A DNA stretch of 64,000 nucleotides, from the NCBI RefSeq assembly GCF_038561935.1, contig NZ_CP102770.1, positions 5,642,001 to 5,706,000 of the forward strand. Direction: 5' to 3'. The first letter of the stretch is position 1. Every line of letters starts with the position of its first letter. The notes beneath the pieces were generated by a model. That model made no database searches. It was not told the DNA's origin and saw only the letters and a list, made by a program, of their open reading frames with translations. Positions 1 through 9,402 of this stretch are shown here, piece after piece. The DNA is from Myxococcus stipitatus. Lineage in GTDB: Bacteria > Myxococcota > Myxococcia > Myxococcales > Myxococcaceae. A program made the position numbers and the translations under genes.

Positions 1-1681
1 CCTTCTCCGCCAGGCCCCGGGCCTCGGCGAGCAGCTTCTCCTGGATGGCCGCGGCCTCGGCGAGCTGCTTCTCCTTCGTGGCGAACGCCTCCGCCTCGCC
101 GCGCTTCTGGATCGCGACCGCTTCCGCCTCCTGCACGCGCGCCTTGGCCAGGCCCTTCTCCTGCTCACCCGCCGCCTCGGCCAGCAGCCGCTCACGGACG
201 ATCTGCGCCTGGGCGTGGCCCTGCTTCTCGATGGCGCCGGCCTCCGCCTCCTTCACGCGCACCTGCGCCATGCCCAGCTTCTCCGTGGCCGCCGCGTCCG
301 CCTCCTTCACGCGGATGCCCGCCAGGCCCTCGGCCGCGGCCTCCGCCTGGACACCGTCGGCGAGGCGCATCTTCGCCTTGGCCGTCTTGTCCGCGGCCTC
401 CAGGTCCGCCTCCGCCAGCGTGAGCTTCTCCTTCGCGATGAACACCGCCATCTCGCTGTTCGCCTTCGCGGCGTTCACGTCCTTGACGGTCTTCTCCTGC
501 GCCTGGCCCTCGGCGGTGATGATGAGCGCCTGCTTGCGGCGCAGGGCGTCCGACTCCACGCGCAGGTCCTTGATGCGCTCCTCCTCCTGCGCCACCGTCT
601 TCTCCACGGCGATGCGCGCGCGCACCACGTCCGCGATGTCCTTCTTCTGCTCCTCCAGCGCGCGCTCCTTGGCGATGCGCTCCAGCTCCGTCTCGCGCTC
701 CCGGCTGATTGCCGCCAGCGCCCGCGCCCGCTCCACGTTCTCCGCCTCGACGCTCACCTCGCGCTCGCGGTGCTTCTGGGCCACCTCGATGTCGCGCGCC
801 TTGTTCTGCTCCTGGACGAGGATCTCCTGCTCCGCCTTGATGCGGGCCAGCTCCGCCTTGGAGTGCTGCTCCTGCTTGACGCGCTCGGTCTCCGCGGACT
901 CCTCGGCCTGCACCGTCTCGATGGCGCGCTTCTGCTTCGCCGCCGCCTCCTCGCGCTGACGCTCCAGCTCGAAGATGCTCTGGTCGGCCTCGACGTTGCG
1001 CTTGGTCACCGCCTGGCGCTCGGTCTGCTTGAGCTCGTTGGTGACGACGTTCTGCTCGGTGGTGAGCTTGGTGATCTTCCGGATGCCCTCGGCGTCCAGG
1101 ATGTTGTCCTTGTCCAGCATCTCCACCGGGGTCTGCTCCAGATAGTCGATGGCGCAGTCCTCCAGCATGTAGCCGTTGAGGTCCTTGCCGATGACCTCCA
1201 CGACGTTGTCCTTGATTTCAGCGCGCTTCGTGTAGAGGTCCACGAAGTCGAAGTTCTTGCCCACCGTCTTGAGGGCCTCGGAGAACTTGGCCTCGAAGAG
1301 CTTCTCCAGCGTCTCCTGGTCGCTGGCGCGCGCGCAGCCGATGGACTGGGCGACCTTGAGCACGTCCTCGCGCGTCTTGTTCACGCGCACGAAGAAGGTG
1401 ACCTTGATGTCCGCCCGGATGTTGTCCTGGCAGATGAGGCCCTCCTTGCCGCGGCGGTCGATCTCCACCGTCTTCAGCGAGATGTCCATCACCTCCGCGC
1501 GGTTGATGATGGGGAAGACCACGGCGCCGGAGAAGGTGACCAGAGGCTCGCTCTTCAGCGTGTTGACGATGAGCACCTTGCCCTGGTCCACCTGCCGGTA
1601 GAGACGGACGATGGTGAGGATGATGCCCGTGAGGAGGATGACGCCTCCGCCCACGGCGACTACCAAGGTGATGGGATCCAT
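1..1681 (-). CDS. Flotillin-family SPFH/band 7 membrane protein (3' end beyond window)
   Basis: About 560 codons are visible, reading from an ATG at 1681 to the window edge. The start is preceded by an AGGA Shine-Dalgarno-like run. The N-terminus is one hydrophobic segment (about residues 4-25) followed by a basic patch (RLYRQV). A band 7/SPFH domain then runs to about residue 190 (for example RADIKVTFFVRV and NGYMLEDCAIDYL). The rest is a long Ala/Glu-rich coiled coil with repeated units such as VKEAEA and AIQKRGEAEA, the usual flotillin layout. Flotillins organise membrane microdomains. The gene lies downstream of a YqiJ-like gene on the same strand, as in the E. coli yqiJ-yqiK pair, so YqiK-type is the best subfamily guess. 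The C-terminus cannot be assessed because it lies outside the window. Confidence 0.9.
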   Translation of the reverse strand, partial: MDPITLVVAVGGGVILLTGIILTIVRLYRQVDQGKVLIVNTLKSEPLVTFSGAVVFPIINRAEVMDISLKTVEIDRRGKEGLICQDNIRADIKVTFFVRVNKTREDVLKVAQSIGCARASDQETLEKLFEAKFSEALKTVGKNFDFVDLYTKRAEIKDNVVEVIGKDLNGYMLEDCAIDYLEQTPVEMLDKDNILDAEGIRKITKLTTEQNVVTNELKQTERQAVTKRNVEADQSIFELERQREEAAAKQKRAIETVQAEESAETERVKQEQHSKAELARIKAEQEILVQEQNKARDIEVAQKHREREVSVEAENVERARALAAISRERETELERIAKERALEEQKKDIADVVRARIAVEKTVAQEEERIKDLRVESDALRRKQALIITAEGQAQEKTVKDVNAAKANSEMAVFIAKEKLTLAEADLEAADKTAKAKMRLADGVQAEAAAEGLAGIRVKEADAAATEKLGMAQVRVKEAEAGAIEKQGHAQAQIVRERLLAEAAGEQEKGLAKARVQEAEAVAIQKRGEAEAFATKEKQLAEAAAIQEKLLAEARGLAEK

Positions 1682-1812
1682 GGCCTTTTCCTGTGAATTG
1701 ATGACGGCGGGCCTTGTATCAGGCGCCAGGGATCCCCCGCGAAAGCCCCCTGACGTCGAATCCACTCACGGCCCGCCCCCCTCGAGCGGCCCGTGCCTCG
1801 ACTCATTTCAAA

Positions 1813-2604
1813 TCATGTCCGCGCTCGCGAACGGGCGAGCGCCGCGGCCCGCTCCGGGTCGCGCAGCTGCGCCATCTCTTCCGGGAGGAGCCAGTCCACC
1901 GGCTCCACCTCATAGACATCCCGCTGGGCGTCGTACGCGAGCACCAGCGCGGGATCTCCCCGCTTCAATCCATTCGTCTTCGCGCACACCACGTTCAGGA
2001 TGAAGCCCGCTCCGCCATCCTCGAACGTCGCATGGCCGTTGCGGTCCGTGACGCTGCCGCTGGAGATGGTGCACACGCGGCCCATCAGCGAGTCGCGCCC
2101 CGGCGCCTTCTGCGCCACGAACACGGGCCGCAGCGGGCGCACCGCGAAGCCCGAGATCACCAGGCCCGCGAGGAAGCACAACAGCCCCAACACGCCGCTG
2201 ATGAGCCACGAGGGCAGCAGCGCTCCCAGCGCCCCGTGGGCCAGCGGCGTGGTCAGCAGCGACAGGAACCACGCGAAGAACGAGACCAGGCTCACCGACA
2301 CCGTGAGCGGGATGCCCGCGAACCCGAGCGTGGAGAGGATGCCTCCCTCGACGTCGGCCCCGTGGTCATGCGAGCCCATCGCCTTGCCGCCGCCCTGGAG
2401 CGCCTCGCCCGCCGCCTTCGCCCCACCCTCCAGCGAGCCCGCGAGCGCCTTGCCACCCGACTCGAAGTCGACGTGGCCTCCGTCAAGAAGGTCGATACCC
2501 ACCGCGCCCACGATGACGAAGAGCCAGTACGTCAGCACCACGCCCATGGCCGTCGTGAAGAGGGCCGTGGGAAACGCGAGGATGGCGTCAAGGAAGGGCG
2601 TCAT
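1813..2604 (-). CDS. YqiJ-like membrane protein with C-terminal OB-fold domain
   Basis: The protein has about 263 residues. It has one hydrophobic stretch near the N-terminus (FTTAMGVVLTYWLFVIVGAV) and a hydrophobic hairpin in the middle (FFAWFLSLLTT, then GVLGLLCFLAGLVISGF). A soluble C-terminal domain of about 100 residues resembles the OB-fold/NfeD-like domain of YqiJ (GRVCTISSG, then GDPALVLAYD). Such proteins partner with flotillins in the membrane, and the flotillin gene follows on the same strand after 131 bp. A GTG four codons upstream (2616) is an alternative start; neither start has a strong Shine-Dalgarno. The family assignment rests on topology and the flotillin neighbour. Confidence 0.75.
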   Translation of the reverse strand: MTPFLDAILAFPTALFTTAMGVVLTYWLFVIVGAVGIDLLDGGHVDFESGGKALAGSLEGGAKAAGEALQGGGKAMGSHDHGADVEGGILSTLGFAGIPLTVSVSLVSFFAWFLSLLTTPLAHGALGALLPSWLISGVLGLLCFLAGLVISGFAVRPLRPVFVAQKAPGRDSLMGRVCTISSGSVTDRNGHATFEDGGAGFILNVVCAKTNGLKRGDPALVLAYDAQRDVYEVEPVDWLLPEEMAQLRDPERAAALARSRART

Positions 2605-2678
2605 CTCGCCCGGCACTCTAATCGAGCCATCTCTTCCTGGAAAACCGAGGCCAGCGTTTTCCTGGCTGGCCCCTGGGC

Positions 2679-2696
2679 GGGCCCTCGACGGGGCCC
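2679..2696 (-). terminator. Possible hairpin downstream of the O-methyltransferase
   Basis: GGGCCC is repeated either side of a six-base loop, and because it is self-complementary it can form a 6-bp GC stem just after the methyltransferase stop. There is no T-run, so this is weak. Confidence 0.25.
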
Positions 2697-2711
2697 ACGT
2701 CCGCCCGCGCC

Positions 2712-3767
2712 TCAGGCGGGGACGACTTCCACCACGCTCGGCGGCATGGTGGTCGGCGACACGCGATTCACACGCAAGCCCGCCTTCTCCACCAGCGCGG
2801 TGTACTCGGGCCCCGTGCGCTCGCGGCCGCCCACCAGCACCATCATGGCCACGTCGTACAGGTTCCCGAAGTGCGGCTGGTTGTCGCCCGGCAGCACCGT
2901 CTCCACGATGAGCAGCTTGGAGTCCGGGCCCATCGCGGCGCGCACGTTGGTGAGCAGCTGCACGCAGCGCTCATCGTCCCAGTCGTGGAGGATCTGCGAG
3001 AGGATGTAGAGGTCGTGGCCCGAGGGAATCGTCTCGAAGAAGTCCCCCGCCACCACCTTGGTCCGCGAGCCCAGCCCCAGCTCCGCCATCCGCGCCACGG
3101 CCCCGTCATGGACGTGCGGCAGCTCGAAGAGCGCGCCCTTCATGCCAGGGTGGGCCTGGAGGATGTGCGCCAGGAGCGTGCCCGTCCCGCCGCCCAGGTC
3201 CATCACCGACCTCGCCTTGGAGAAGTCATAGGCCGCCACCACCGCGGGCGCGTTGAGGTTCTGGTACGCCGCCATGCTCTCGTTGAAGAGCGCCCCCTCC
3301 TCCGGGTGCTTGGACAGGTAGCCGAAGAAGGAGTCCCCCATGATCTTCTCGAGCGTCGGCTGGCCCGACTGCACCGAGAACTTCAGCTCCCCCCAGGCCT
3401 TCCACGACAGGTGATGCCCCTGGGACATCAACAGCCAGTACACCGAGCCTGGGCTGTCCTTGCGCACCATCATGCCCAGCTCCGTCAGCCCGAAGCCTTG
3501 CGTCTGCTCATCCTTGACGAGCACCCCGACCCCAGACAACAGACGCAAGAGGCGCCGCAAGGCCGGAGCGTGCGCCCCCGTCGCCTTCGCGAGCTCTTCC
3601 ACCGTCTTCGGCACATCGCCGATGATGTCGGCGATGCCCAGCTCCGCCATCACATGCAGGGCGCGGGAGACCCAGAACCCGTAGACCATCTGGCTCATCA
3701 CCAGTGCGGCTGGAGGAGCACTGGGAGTGTTTGCATCGGGAGCAACGAGACGCGGCTGATGGCTCAT
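2712..3767 (-). CDS. SAM-dependent O-methyltransferase (Methyltransf_2 / CrtF-like family)
   Basis: The 351-residue protein has the two-part structure of small-molecule O-methyltransferases. An N-terminal winged-helix dimerisation domain (about 20-110, with HAPALRRLLRLL) is followed by a Rossmann methyltransferase domain. SAM motif I is VMDLGGGTGTLL (near 190), and later motifs include VVAGDFFETIP and LSQILHDWDDE, where the His-Asp resembles the catalytic His-Asp region of plant-type enzymes. ATG start at 3767 with AAGG upstream. In myxobacteria such enzymes decorate secondary metabolites or quinone-like compounds, but no biosynthetic cluster is visible, so the substrate is unknown. It is divergent from an iron/2-oxoglutarate oxygenase with 107 bp between. 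Confidence 0.85.
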   Translation of the reverse strand: MSHQPRLVAPDANTPSAPPAALVMSQMVYGFWVSRALHVMAELGIADIIGDVPKTVEELAKATGAHAPALRRLLRLLSGVGVLVKDEQTQGFGLTELGMMVRKDSPGSVYWLLMSQGHHLSWKAWGELKFSVQSGQPTLEKIMGDSFFGYLSKHPEEGALFNESMAAYQNLNAPAVVAAYDFSKARSVMDLGGGTGTLLAHILQAHPGMKGALFELPHVHDGAVARMAELGLGSRTKVVAGDFFETIPSGHDLYILSQILHDWDDERCVQLLTNVRAAMGPDSKLLIVETVLPGDNQPHFGNLYDVAMMVLVGGRERTGPEYTALVEKAGLRVNRVSPTTMPPSVVEVVPA

Positions 3768-3874
3768 GGCGAGGGAACCTTGAGGGTAGGAACGAGTTGT
3801 ATCAATTCTGGAACTTGGCAGTCATCCTAGAAGTCTAATTTCCACCAGTTTCTCTGGTATTCCCGTCATTTTCC

Positions 3875-4567
3875 GTGCCCCCGTATATCACTCACCGCCA
3901 GGCGTTGCCCGCAGGCGACCTCGAGACGCTCCGCGTCGCGTTGCTCGGCTCACGCTTCGTGGCCCGCAGCCCCCTGATGGGGACATTTCAAGGCAGTCGA
4001 GGGTTCGCTTTCATCTTCACACAAGAAGGAAGGGCCACCCTCGAGGAGCGCTTCCCCTTCCTGCGCGCCTACCTCGCCCAGGTCCTGGACCCGCACGGCG
4101 CGCGAGGGCTGCGCCCCTGGTGGCGGCGGCTCCCGGGCGGCACACGCCCGGAGGTGGTGCCCAACGCCTTCTATTTGAACCTGCTCCTGCTCGAGCCGGG
4201 GATGAGCGTGGGGCGCCACATCGACGCCACCCTCCAGGGTCCCAGCGGCGTCCCTGGCGCCACGCCTCACCACGTCAGCGTGCTCTATCTCCAGGTGCCC
4301 CGGGACGCGCGCGGCGGGGCGCTGCGGCTCTCCCAGGACCACCAGCTCCTGGGCGAGGTGCAACCCAGTCCTGGACTGTTGGTGCACTTCCAGGGGCACC
4401 TCCAGCATGAGGTGCTCCCCTTCCTGAGCGCGGAGGACGGTGCCCAGCGCGCGAGCCTCGTGTGCGAGCAGTATGTGTTTCCTCCCGAGGCGCTCGCGCG
4501 ATTGCCTACCTTTCGCATCCAGTCCAAGGCAGGCTTCGCGGCCTACCTGGACTCTCAGCGTGGGTAG
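3875..4567 (+). CDS. Fe(II)/2-oxoglutarate-dependent oxygenase
   Basis: The 230-residue protein carries the complete 2OG-oxygenase metal and cosubstrate set: HxD in GRHIDATL (H115, D117), a distal His in LQHEVLPF (H178) and an Arg in QRASLV (R192), on a predicted double-stranded beta-helix. It resembles prolyl-4-hydroxylase/SM-20-like proteins, so hydroxylation of a protein or small molecule is likely. The start is GTG with no clear Shine-Dalgarno. It shares a 107-bp control region with the divergent O-methyltransferase; a joint tailoring role is possible but unproven. Confidence 0.75.
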   Translation: MPPYITHRQALPAGDLETLRVALLGSRFVARSPLMGTFQGSRGFAFIFTQEGRATLEERFPFLRAYLAQVLDPHGARGLRPWWRRLPGGTRPEVVPNAFYLNLLLLEPGMSVGRHIDATLQGPSGVPGATPHHVSVLYLQVPRDARGGALRLSQDHQLLGEVQPSPGLLVHFQGHLQHEVLPFLSAEDGAQRASLVCEQYVFPPEALARLPTFRIQSKAGFAAYLDSQRG

Positions 4568-4733
4568 GCATTGCGAGACCCCACCTCAATCCCACTGCGA
4601 GTGCCATCAAATTACACCAAATCAAGAAAGCAGTGTGAGAAGCAACTTCCAGGCTTCCTGAACCGATGACTCTTTGCGGCATCTCGAATCCGGGGTGCCG
4701 TGATGCAGTTTCTCGAGTCAACTGGAGGCAGCA

Positions 4734-7037
4734 ATGAGGTGGAATTCCCCGCTGCGGCGCGGCTGGTTCGGCGCCGTCACCACCATCGTGGCCCTCGGTG
4801 TCGGTTGCGGTCCCGCGACCGATGCGAACGAGCCCCAACCCACACCCGAAGCCCCCGCCGAATCACTACAGGTGAACCTGGACGACGCGTTCGTCGCCGT
4901 CCCGCGCAAGGTGAGCAGCGAGCAGCAGGCGGTCATCCGCCAGCGGCTCGATGGACAGGTCTCGAACTCCGGAGAGAGCTTCTACCTGGCCATCCGCAAG
5001 AGCGAGCTGAACCAGCGCTGGTTCATGTCCGCGTTCCTCAAGCAGCTCTTCCCCGGAGCGGTGATGTACGGCGCCGCCAGCTCGCTGGGAACGCGGGTGG
5101 TGAGCTTCAAGGAGCAGAACGGCAAGCTGTTCGTGTTCGACGTGGATGACCGCAAGACGACCAGCGACATCTTCGACCCGGACGTCCTCATCGAGGCGTG
5201 GCCCATCGTCAACGACTATGGTGCCTTCAACGCGCTGCGGGGCTCCAACAGCTACATCCTGGTGGACCCGACGGCGGGCCTGAACCGCTTCGCCATCATG
5301 GGTGAGGCGTACGGCGCCGGCGGCACGCGCTTCGAGACGGAGCTCGCGTTCGCCCAACGCTTCCGGAAGATCTCCGACGGCGTCACCTTCGAGCAGGTGT
5401 TCACCGGCTACGCCGACGTGGCGGACCCGGACTCCAGCGACTACCTGGAGGACAACCAGCTGCGCAGCTCCGGCACGCTGGGCATCGCCCTGCGCCGCTA
5501 CCAGGAAGGTCAGGGCTACACGCCGACCGCGCTCCCTGACCAGGAGCACTACTTCCGGGGCGAGCCCCGGCTGATTCCCAACACGGGCGTGGTGGAGCAG
5601 ACCGCCGCCAAGTGGAACATCCGCCCGGGCATGAAGCCCATCAAGTGGATCATCACCGACACGGTGCTGTCCGTGCAGGCCGACCCCCGCTTCCAGCAGT
5701 ACGACGTGGTGGGCGCGGTGAAGCGCGGCGTGGAGAGCTGGAACCAGGCCTTCGGCTTCAAGGTGTTCGAGGCCAGCGTGGGCACCAGCGATGGCTTCGC
5801 GGATGACGACAAGAACGTCATCATCTTCGACCCGGATGCCTCCGCGGGCTTCGCCTTCGCCAACTGGCGCACCAACCCCAACACCGCGGAGATTCGCGGC
5901 GCCTCCGTCTACATCAACGCCCTGTGGCTGGAGCTCGCCGACGGCGACTTCGAGGGCGATGTCCAGGCCCGCGTCGCGGCGAAGGTGAAGAACCGCGCCA
6001 AGACGCCGAAGATGTCGTGGGGCGGCTTCGACGCCGGCCACCTGTGCGAGCTGCCGCTGCCCTCCCTGCGCGAGGGTGCGTCCGCGAAGCACGAGAAGCT
6101 GAAGAAGAAGGTCTCCGACGCGGCGGCCGCCCAGACGCTGGCGCTCACCAAGAAGGAGAAGGTGGAGCGCTACCTGACGCACGTCATCCTGCACGAGGTC
6201 GGCCACACGCTCGGCCTGCGCCACAACTTCGCGGGTTCGCTCGTGTACGACGGCACGCCCAACACGCCGCGCACGAACTCCGTGATGGAGTACGTCGTGG
6301 ACGCGGACGCCATCTACGCGGACGTGCCACAGTCGTACGACGTGCAGGCGGTGCGCTACCTGTACAACCTGTCCTCCGAGCAGCCCACGGACCTGTTCTG
6401 CACGGACGAGCACACCCGCGTGGAGCCGTACTGCAACCGGTATGACCAGTACTCGGATCCGCTCGGCGAGGACTATGGCCCCACCTTCCTGCTCGTGAAG
6501 GAGCTGGTGCTGTACGAAATCCTCCCGTTCCCCGCCCTGGCGGCGGCGTTCGACCACTACGGCAACGCCACGCTGCAGTGGGCGCGCGCGGGAACGCCGG
6601 CGGACCGGCGCTTCGCGTACAACATCGCCATGGCGTACGTGCGTCCGCCCGTGGCGCTGCCCCCGGACGCGGGCCCTGGCTTCGCTCCCGCGGCGGATGA
6701 CCTGGCCCGCCGGGTCCTGTCGCGGCTCTACCTGGACCCCTTGGCGAGCCGTGGTGTCTTCAACGCCACCCCGGCGGAGTCCAGCGCCATCACCCCGGCG
6801 GCGGTCGCCGACATCCACGGCATCCTCATCAACGTGGACGGCATCCGCAGCTTCCAGTCCCGCCGCACCATGGTGGACATCCTGAAGTCGATGCAGAGCC
6901 TGGGTGCCTACTCCGCGCTGCGCCAGGGCCGCGACACCGTCGCGACCCAGGTGGGCACGGCGACCGGCACGCAGAAGCTGCTGGCCGAGGACCTCCTCGC
7001 CCGCATCGACCTGGCGCTGTCGCCCTACTACCGCTGA
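4734..7037 (+). CDS. Secreted lipoprotein zinc metalloprotease (metzincin-type)
   Basis: The 767-residue protein begins with a lipoprotein signal (basic start, hydrophobic core, then the lipobox-like LGVGCG), so it should be membrane-anchored outside the cytoplasm. The start ATG has a strong GGAGG five bases upstream. The catalytic signature HEVGHTLGLRH (residues 487-497) is the extended HExxHxxGxxH zinc motif of metzincins. The upstream half (FDVDDRK, YILVDPTAGLNRF) resembles the large DUF5117/DUF4953 zinc-dependent protease family, which is the best family guess. The length fits those proteins. It stands alone between a 166-bp spacer and a hairpin terminator. The substrate is unknown; a degradative predatory role is plausible for a myxobacterium. 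Confidence 0.85.
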   Translation: MRWNSPLRRGWFGAVTTIVALGVGCGPATDANEPQPTPEAPAESLQVNLDDAFVAVPRKVSSEQQAVIRQRLDGQVSNSGESFYLAIRKSELNQRWFMSAFLKQLFPGAVMYGAASSLGTRVVSFKEQNGKLFVFDVDDRKTTSDIFDPDVLIEAWPIVNDYGAFNALRGSNSYILVDPTAGLNRFAIMGEAYGAGGTRFETELAFAQRFRKISDGVTFEQVFTGYADVADPDSSDYLEDNQLRSSGTLGIALRRYQEGQGYTPTALPDQEHYFRGEPRLIPNTGVVEQTAAKWNIRPGMKPIKWIITDTVLSVQADPRFQQYDVVGAVKRGVESWNQAFGFKVFEASVGTSDGFADDDKNVIIFDPDASAGFAFANWRTNPNTAEIRGASVYINALWLELADGDFEGDVQARVAAKVKNRAKTPKMSWGGFDAGHLCELPLPSLREGASAKHEKLKKKVSDAAAAQTLALTKKEKVERYLTHVILHEVGHTLGLRHNFAGSLVYDGTPNTPRTNSVMEYVVDADAIYADVPQSYDVQAVRYLYNLSSEQPTDLFCTDEHTRVEPYCNRYDQYSDPLGEDYGPTFLLVKELVLYEILPFPALAAAFDHYGNATLQWARAGTPADRRFAYNIAMAYVRPPVALPPDAGPGFAPAADDLARRVLSRLYLDPLASRGVFNATPAESSAITPAAVADIHGILINVDGIRSFQSRRTMVDILKSMQSLGAYSALRQGRDTVATQVGTATGTQKLLAEDLLARIDLALSPYYR

Positions 7038-7049
7038 GCCCGTCGCACG

Positions 7050-7078
7050 GATGCCCGGGGCCTCACTTCCCGGGCATC
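7050..7078 (+). terminator. Hairpin terminator after the lipoprotein metalloprotease
   Basis: A perfect 10-bp inverted repeat (GATGCCCGGG and CCCGGGCATC) with a nine-base loop lies 12 bp after the protease stop. No T-tract follows, which is common in high-GC genomes. Confidence 0.55.
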
Positions 7079-7241
7079 ACCGCCTCCGTCACCTCCGGCT
7101 CGAGGGCCGTGGGTGGCGGGGGCCCCAGCGGCGACAACAGCCGCGATGTCCGCAAGCCCGGGTTCACCGGGTGACGGGACTCTGGAACAATGACTCACCG
7201 TCTCGATGGGGGGCGGAAGGGTTTCGATTCCAGGAGGCACC

Positions 7242-7613
7242 GTGGCCGTTGATCCGCAGGGCACCGACGTTCAGAGATTCATCCAGGAAGACCCGGGGGG
7301 GCCGCTGGTGATGTTGAACCTGGTTCGATTCAAGGAGGGAGGCCGCGCCTCGTTCGCGGAGTACGCGAGCGCCGTCATGCCCTTCATGCTCAAGGCCGGC
7401 GCACAGCCCCTCTACGCGGGAGACGGCTCCACCGCGCTGGTGGCGGACCCGGGACAGACGTGGGACGCGGTGATGCTGGTGCGCTATCCCAGCCGGGCCG
7501 CGTTCCTCGAGATGGTGAGCGACCCCGAGTACCAACGCTTCACCCATCTGCGCACGGCCGCGCTGCATGAGGCGGTGATGCAGGCGACGATTCCCTGGGC
7601 GGCCTCGCCCTGA
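7242..7613 (+). CDS. DUF1330-family protein
   Basis: The product has 123 residues from a GTG at 7242. This start is preferred over the in-frame ATG at 7206 because AGGAGG sits four bases before it. The protein has the ferredoxin-like dimeric alpha/beta pattern of DUF1330: PLVMLNLVRFKEG near the start, WDAVMLVRYPSRAAFLEMV in the middle, and a terminal helix with DPEYQRF. Biochemical function of the family is poorly known. It is convergent with the amidase, with stop codons 18 bp apart. Confidence 0.75.
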   Translation: MAVDPQGTDVQRFIQEDPGGPLVMLNLVRFKEGGRASFAEYASAVMPFMLKAGAQPLYAGDGSTALVADPGQTWDAVMLVRYPSRAAFLEMVSDPEYQRFTHLRTAALHEAVMQATIPWAASP

Positions 7614-7631
7614 GTCGCGCGGCGTCCGGAC

Positions 7632-9296
7632 CTAGCGTCCCGCGACGAGTCGCAGGTCCGCGGTGGGAATGAATCCGGGCGGCCGCCGGTGCCGGGTGGC
7701 CTGCTCGTAGGCATAGGCGAGCTTGAGCATGGTTGGCTCGCTCCAGGCACCGCCAATGAATGACAAGCCCACGGGAAGTCCTCTCACGTAGCCCGCGGGC
7801 ACGGTGATCGTGGCATGGCCAGACACCGCCGCGGGCGTGGAGCTGCTGCCCAGCCAGTGGTCGCCGTTCACCAGGTCGATGAGCCCCGGCGGCGCCTGCG
7901 TCGGCGCGACGAGCGCGTCCAGCTGGTGCTTGCGCATCACCGCGTCCAGCCCCTGCGAGCGAGACAGCTTCCGGCAGGCGGCCAGGGCCTTGCGGTACTT
8001 CGCGTCGGTGAGCGGCCCTCGGGCCTGGGCCTGACGGAACACCTCCTGGCCGAAGTAAGGCATCTCCGAGTCCTGCCGCTCCTCGTTGAAGCGGATGAGG
8101 TCCGCGAGCGTGCGCAGCTTCGTCCGCTCCCCCACGCTCGCGAGCCACGCCTCGATGCTGGCCTTGAACTCGTACAGCATCACCTCGAACTCGGGCTCGT
8201 CCAGCTTGGACAGGTTCGGGATGGGCGCCGGGTCGACGATGATGGCGCCCTTCGAGCGCATGACGTCCAGGGCCTGCTCCACCAGCGCGTCCGTGGCGGC
8301 GTGGTAGCCGAAGAAGCGCTCGCGAGGGACACCGATGCGCGCGCCCTTCAGGCCCTCCGCGTCGAGGAAGCGCGTGTAGTCCAGTCCCGTGTGCCCCTGG
8401 CTCGCGGCCGTCGCGGCGTCGGAGGCATCCATGCCCGCGAGCACCGTGAGCAGCGCGGCGGCATCCGCCACCGTGCGGGTCATGGGCCCCGCCGTGTCCT
8501 GGCTGTGCGAGATGGGGATGATGCCCGAGCGGCTGACCAGCCCCACCGTGGGCTTGAGCCCCACGAGCGAGCACGCCGCCGACGGCGAGACGATGGAGCC
8601 ATCCGTCTCCGTGCCCACCGACACGGCGCAGAGGTTCGCCGCGGTGGCCGCGCCCGAGCCCGAGCTGGAGCCCGAGGGTGTCCTGTCCAAGGCGTAGGGA
8701 TTGCGGCACTGACCGCCGCGACCACTCCAGCCGCTCGAGGAGCGCGTGGAGCGGAAGTTGGCCCACTCGCTCAGGTTCGTCTTGCCCAGGATGACCGCGC
8801 CCGCCGCGCGCAGGCGCTCGACGATGAAGGCGTCTTTCGAGGGCACCGCGCCCACCAGCGCGAGCGAGCCCGCGGTGGTCTGCATCTTGTCGGCGGTGGC
8901 GATGTTGTCCTTGATGAGCACGGGGATGCCGTGCAGCGGACCGCGGGCCCCCTTCTCCCGTCGCTCCAGGTCCAACGCCTGGGCGATGGCGAGCGCGTCC
9001 GGGTTCAGTTCGATGACCGACGCCAGCGGCATGGGCCCGGTGCGGTCCACCGCCGCGATGCGCGCCAGGTAGCGCTCCGCGAGGCCGTGCGCGGTGAACC
9101 GCCCCTCGCGCATTCCCGTCTGGAGGTCGGAGAGCGTGACCTCTTCCAGCTCGAAAGTGTTGACCGGGGTGGCCTGTCCCCCACTGCTCGCGGAGGCATC
9201 CAGCGAGGCGAGCGCCGCGGCGGCGGCCGTGCCGCCCAGGAAGGAGCGGCGGCTCAAGTCGAGGGAACGGTGACCCGGGGGCGTGGGCGTTTTCAT
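7632..9296 (-). CDS. Tat-exported amidase-signature hydrolase
   Basis: The chosen ATG (9296) gives a 554-residue protein with a twin-arginine signal (SRRSFLGG, then an Ala-rich hydrophobic stretch). An upstream in-frame extension would bury this signal. The amidase-signature catalytic elements are present: Lys in VLIKDNIAT, the Ser-rich SGSSSGSGA loop with the cis-Ser, and the nucleophile Ser in TETDGSI. The enzyme should hydrolyse amide bonds in the periplasm or outside the cell. The substrate cannot be told from sequence; the family includes glutamyl-tRNA amidotransferase subunit A, but the export signal and absence of gatB/gatC exclude that role. Divergent from the patatin gene with 106 bp between starts. 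Confidence 0.85.
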   Translation of the reverse strand: MKTPTPPGHRSLDLSRRSFLGGTAAAAALASLDASASSGGQATPVNTFELEEVTLSDLQTGMREGRFTAHGLAERYLARIAAVDRTGPMPLASVIELNPDALAIAQALDLERREKGARGPLHGIPVLIKDNIATADKMQTTAGSLALVGAVPSKDAFIVERLRAAGAVILGKTNLSEWANFRSTRSSSGWSGRGGQCRNPYALDRTPSGSSSGSGAATAANLCAVSVGTETDGSIVSPSAACSLVGLKPTVGLVSRSGIIPISHSQDTAGPMTRTVADAAALLTVLAGMDASDAATAASQGHTGLDYTRFLDAEGLKGARIGVPRERFFGYHAATDALVEQALDVMRSKGAIIVDPAPIPNLSKLDEPEFEVMLYEFKASIEAWLASVGERTKLRTLADLIRFNEERQDSEMPYFGQEVFRQAQARGPLTDAKYRKALAACRKLSRSQGLDAVMRKHQLDALVAPTQAPPGLIDLVNGDHWLGSSSTPAAVSGHATITVPAGYVRGLPVGLSFIGGAWSEPTMLKLAYAYEQATRHRRPPGFIPTADLRLVAGR

Positions 9297-9402
9297 GGAG
9301 TCCAGCGCAGTACAGCAGCGGCCCCTGGACTGTCGCAAGCCGGGCGGGTCCGCAGGGAAGTACCGCATCTCCGCGACACGCCTGTTACGGTGCAGCCCCA
9401 CG

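Noticed and set aside
215..1696. A 493-codon plus-strand frame at the window start
   Set aside because: Shadow of the flotillin gene that runs off the left edge on the minus strand.
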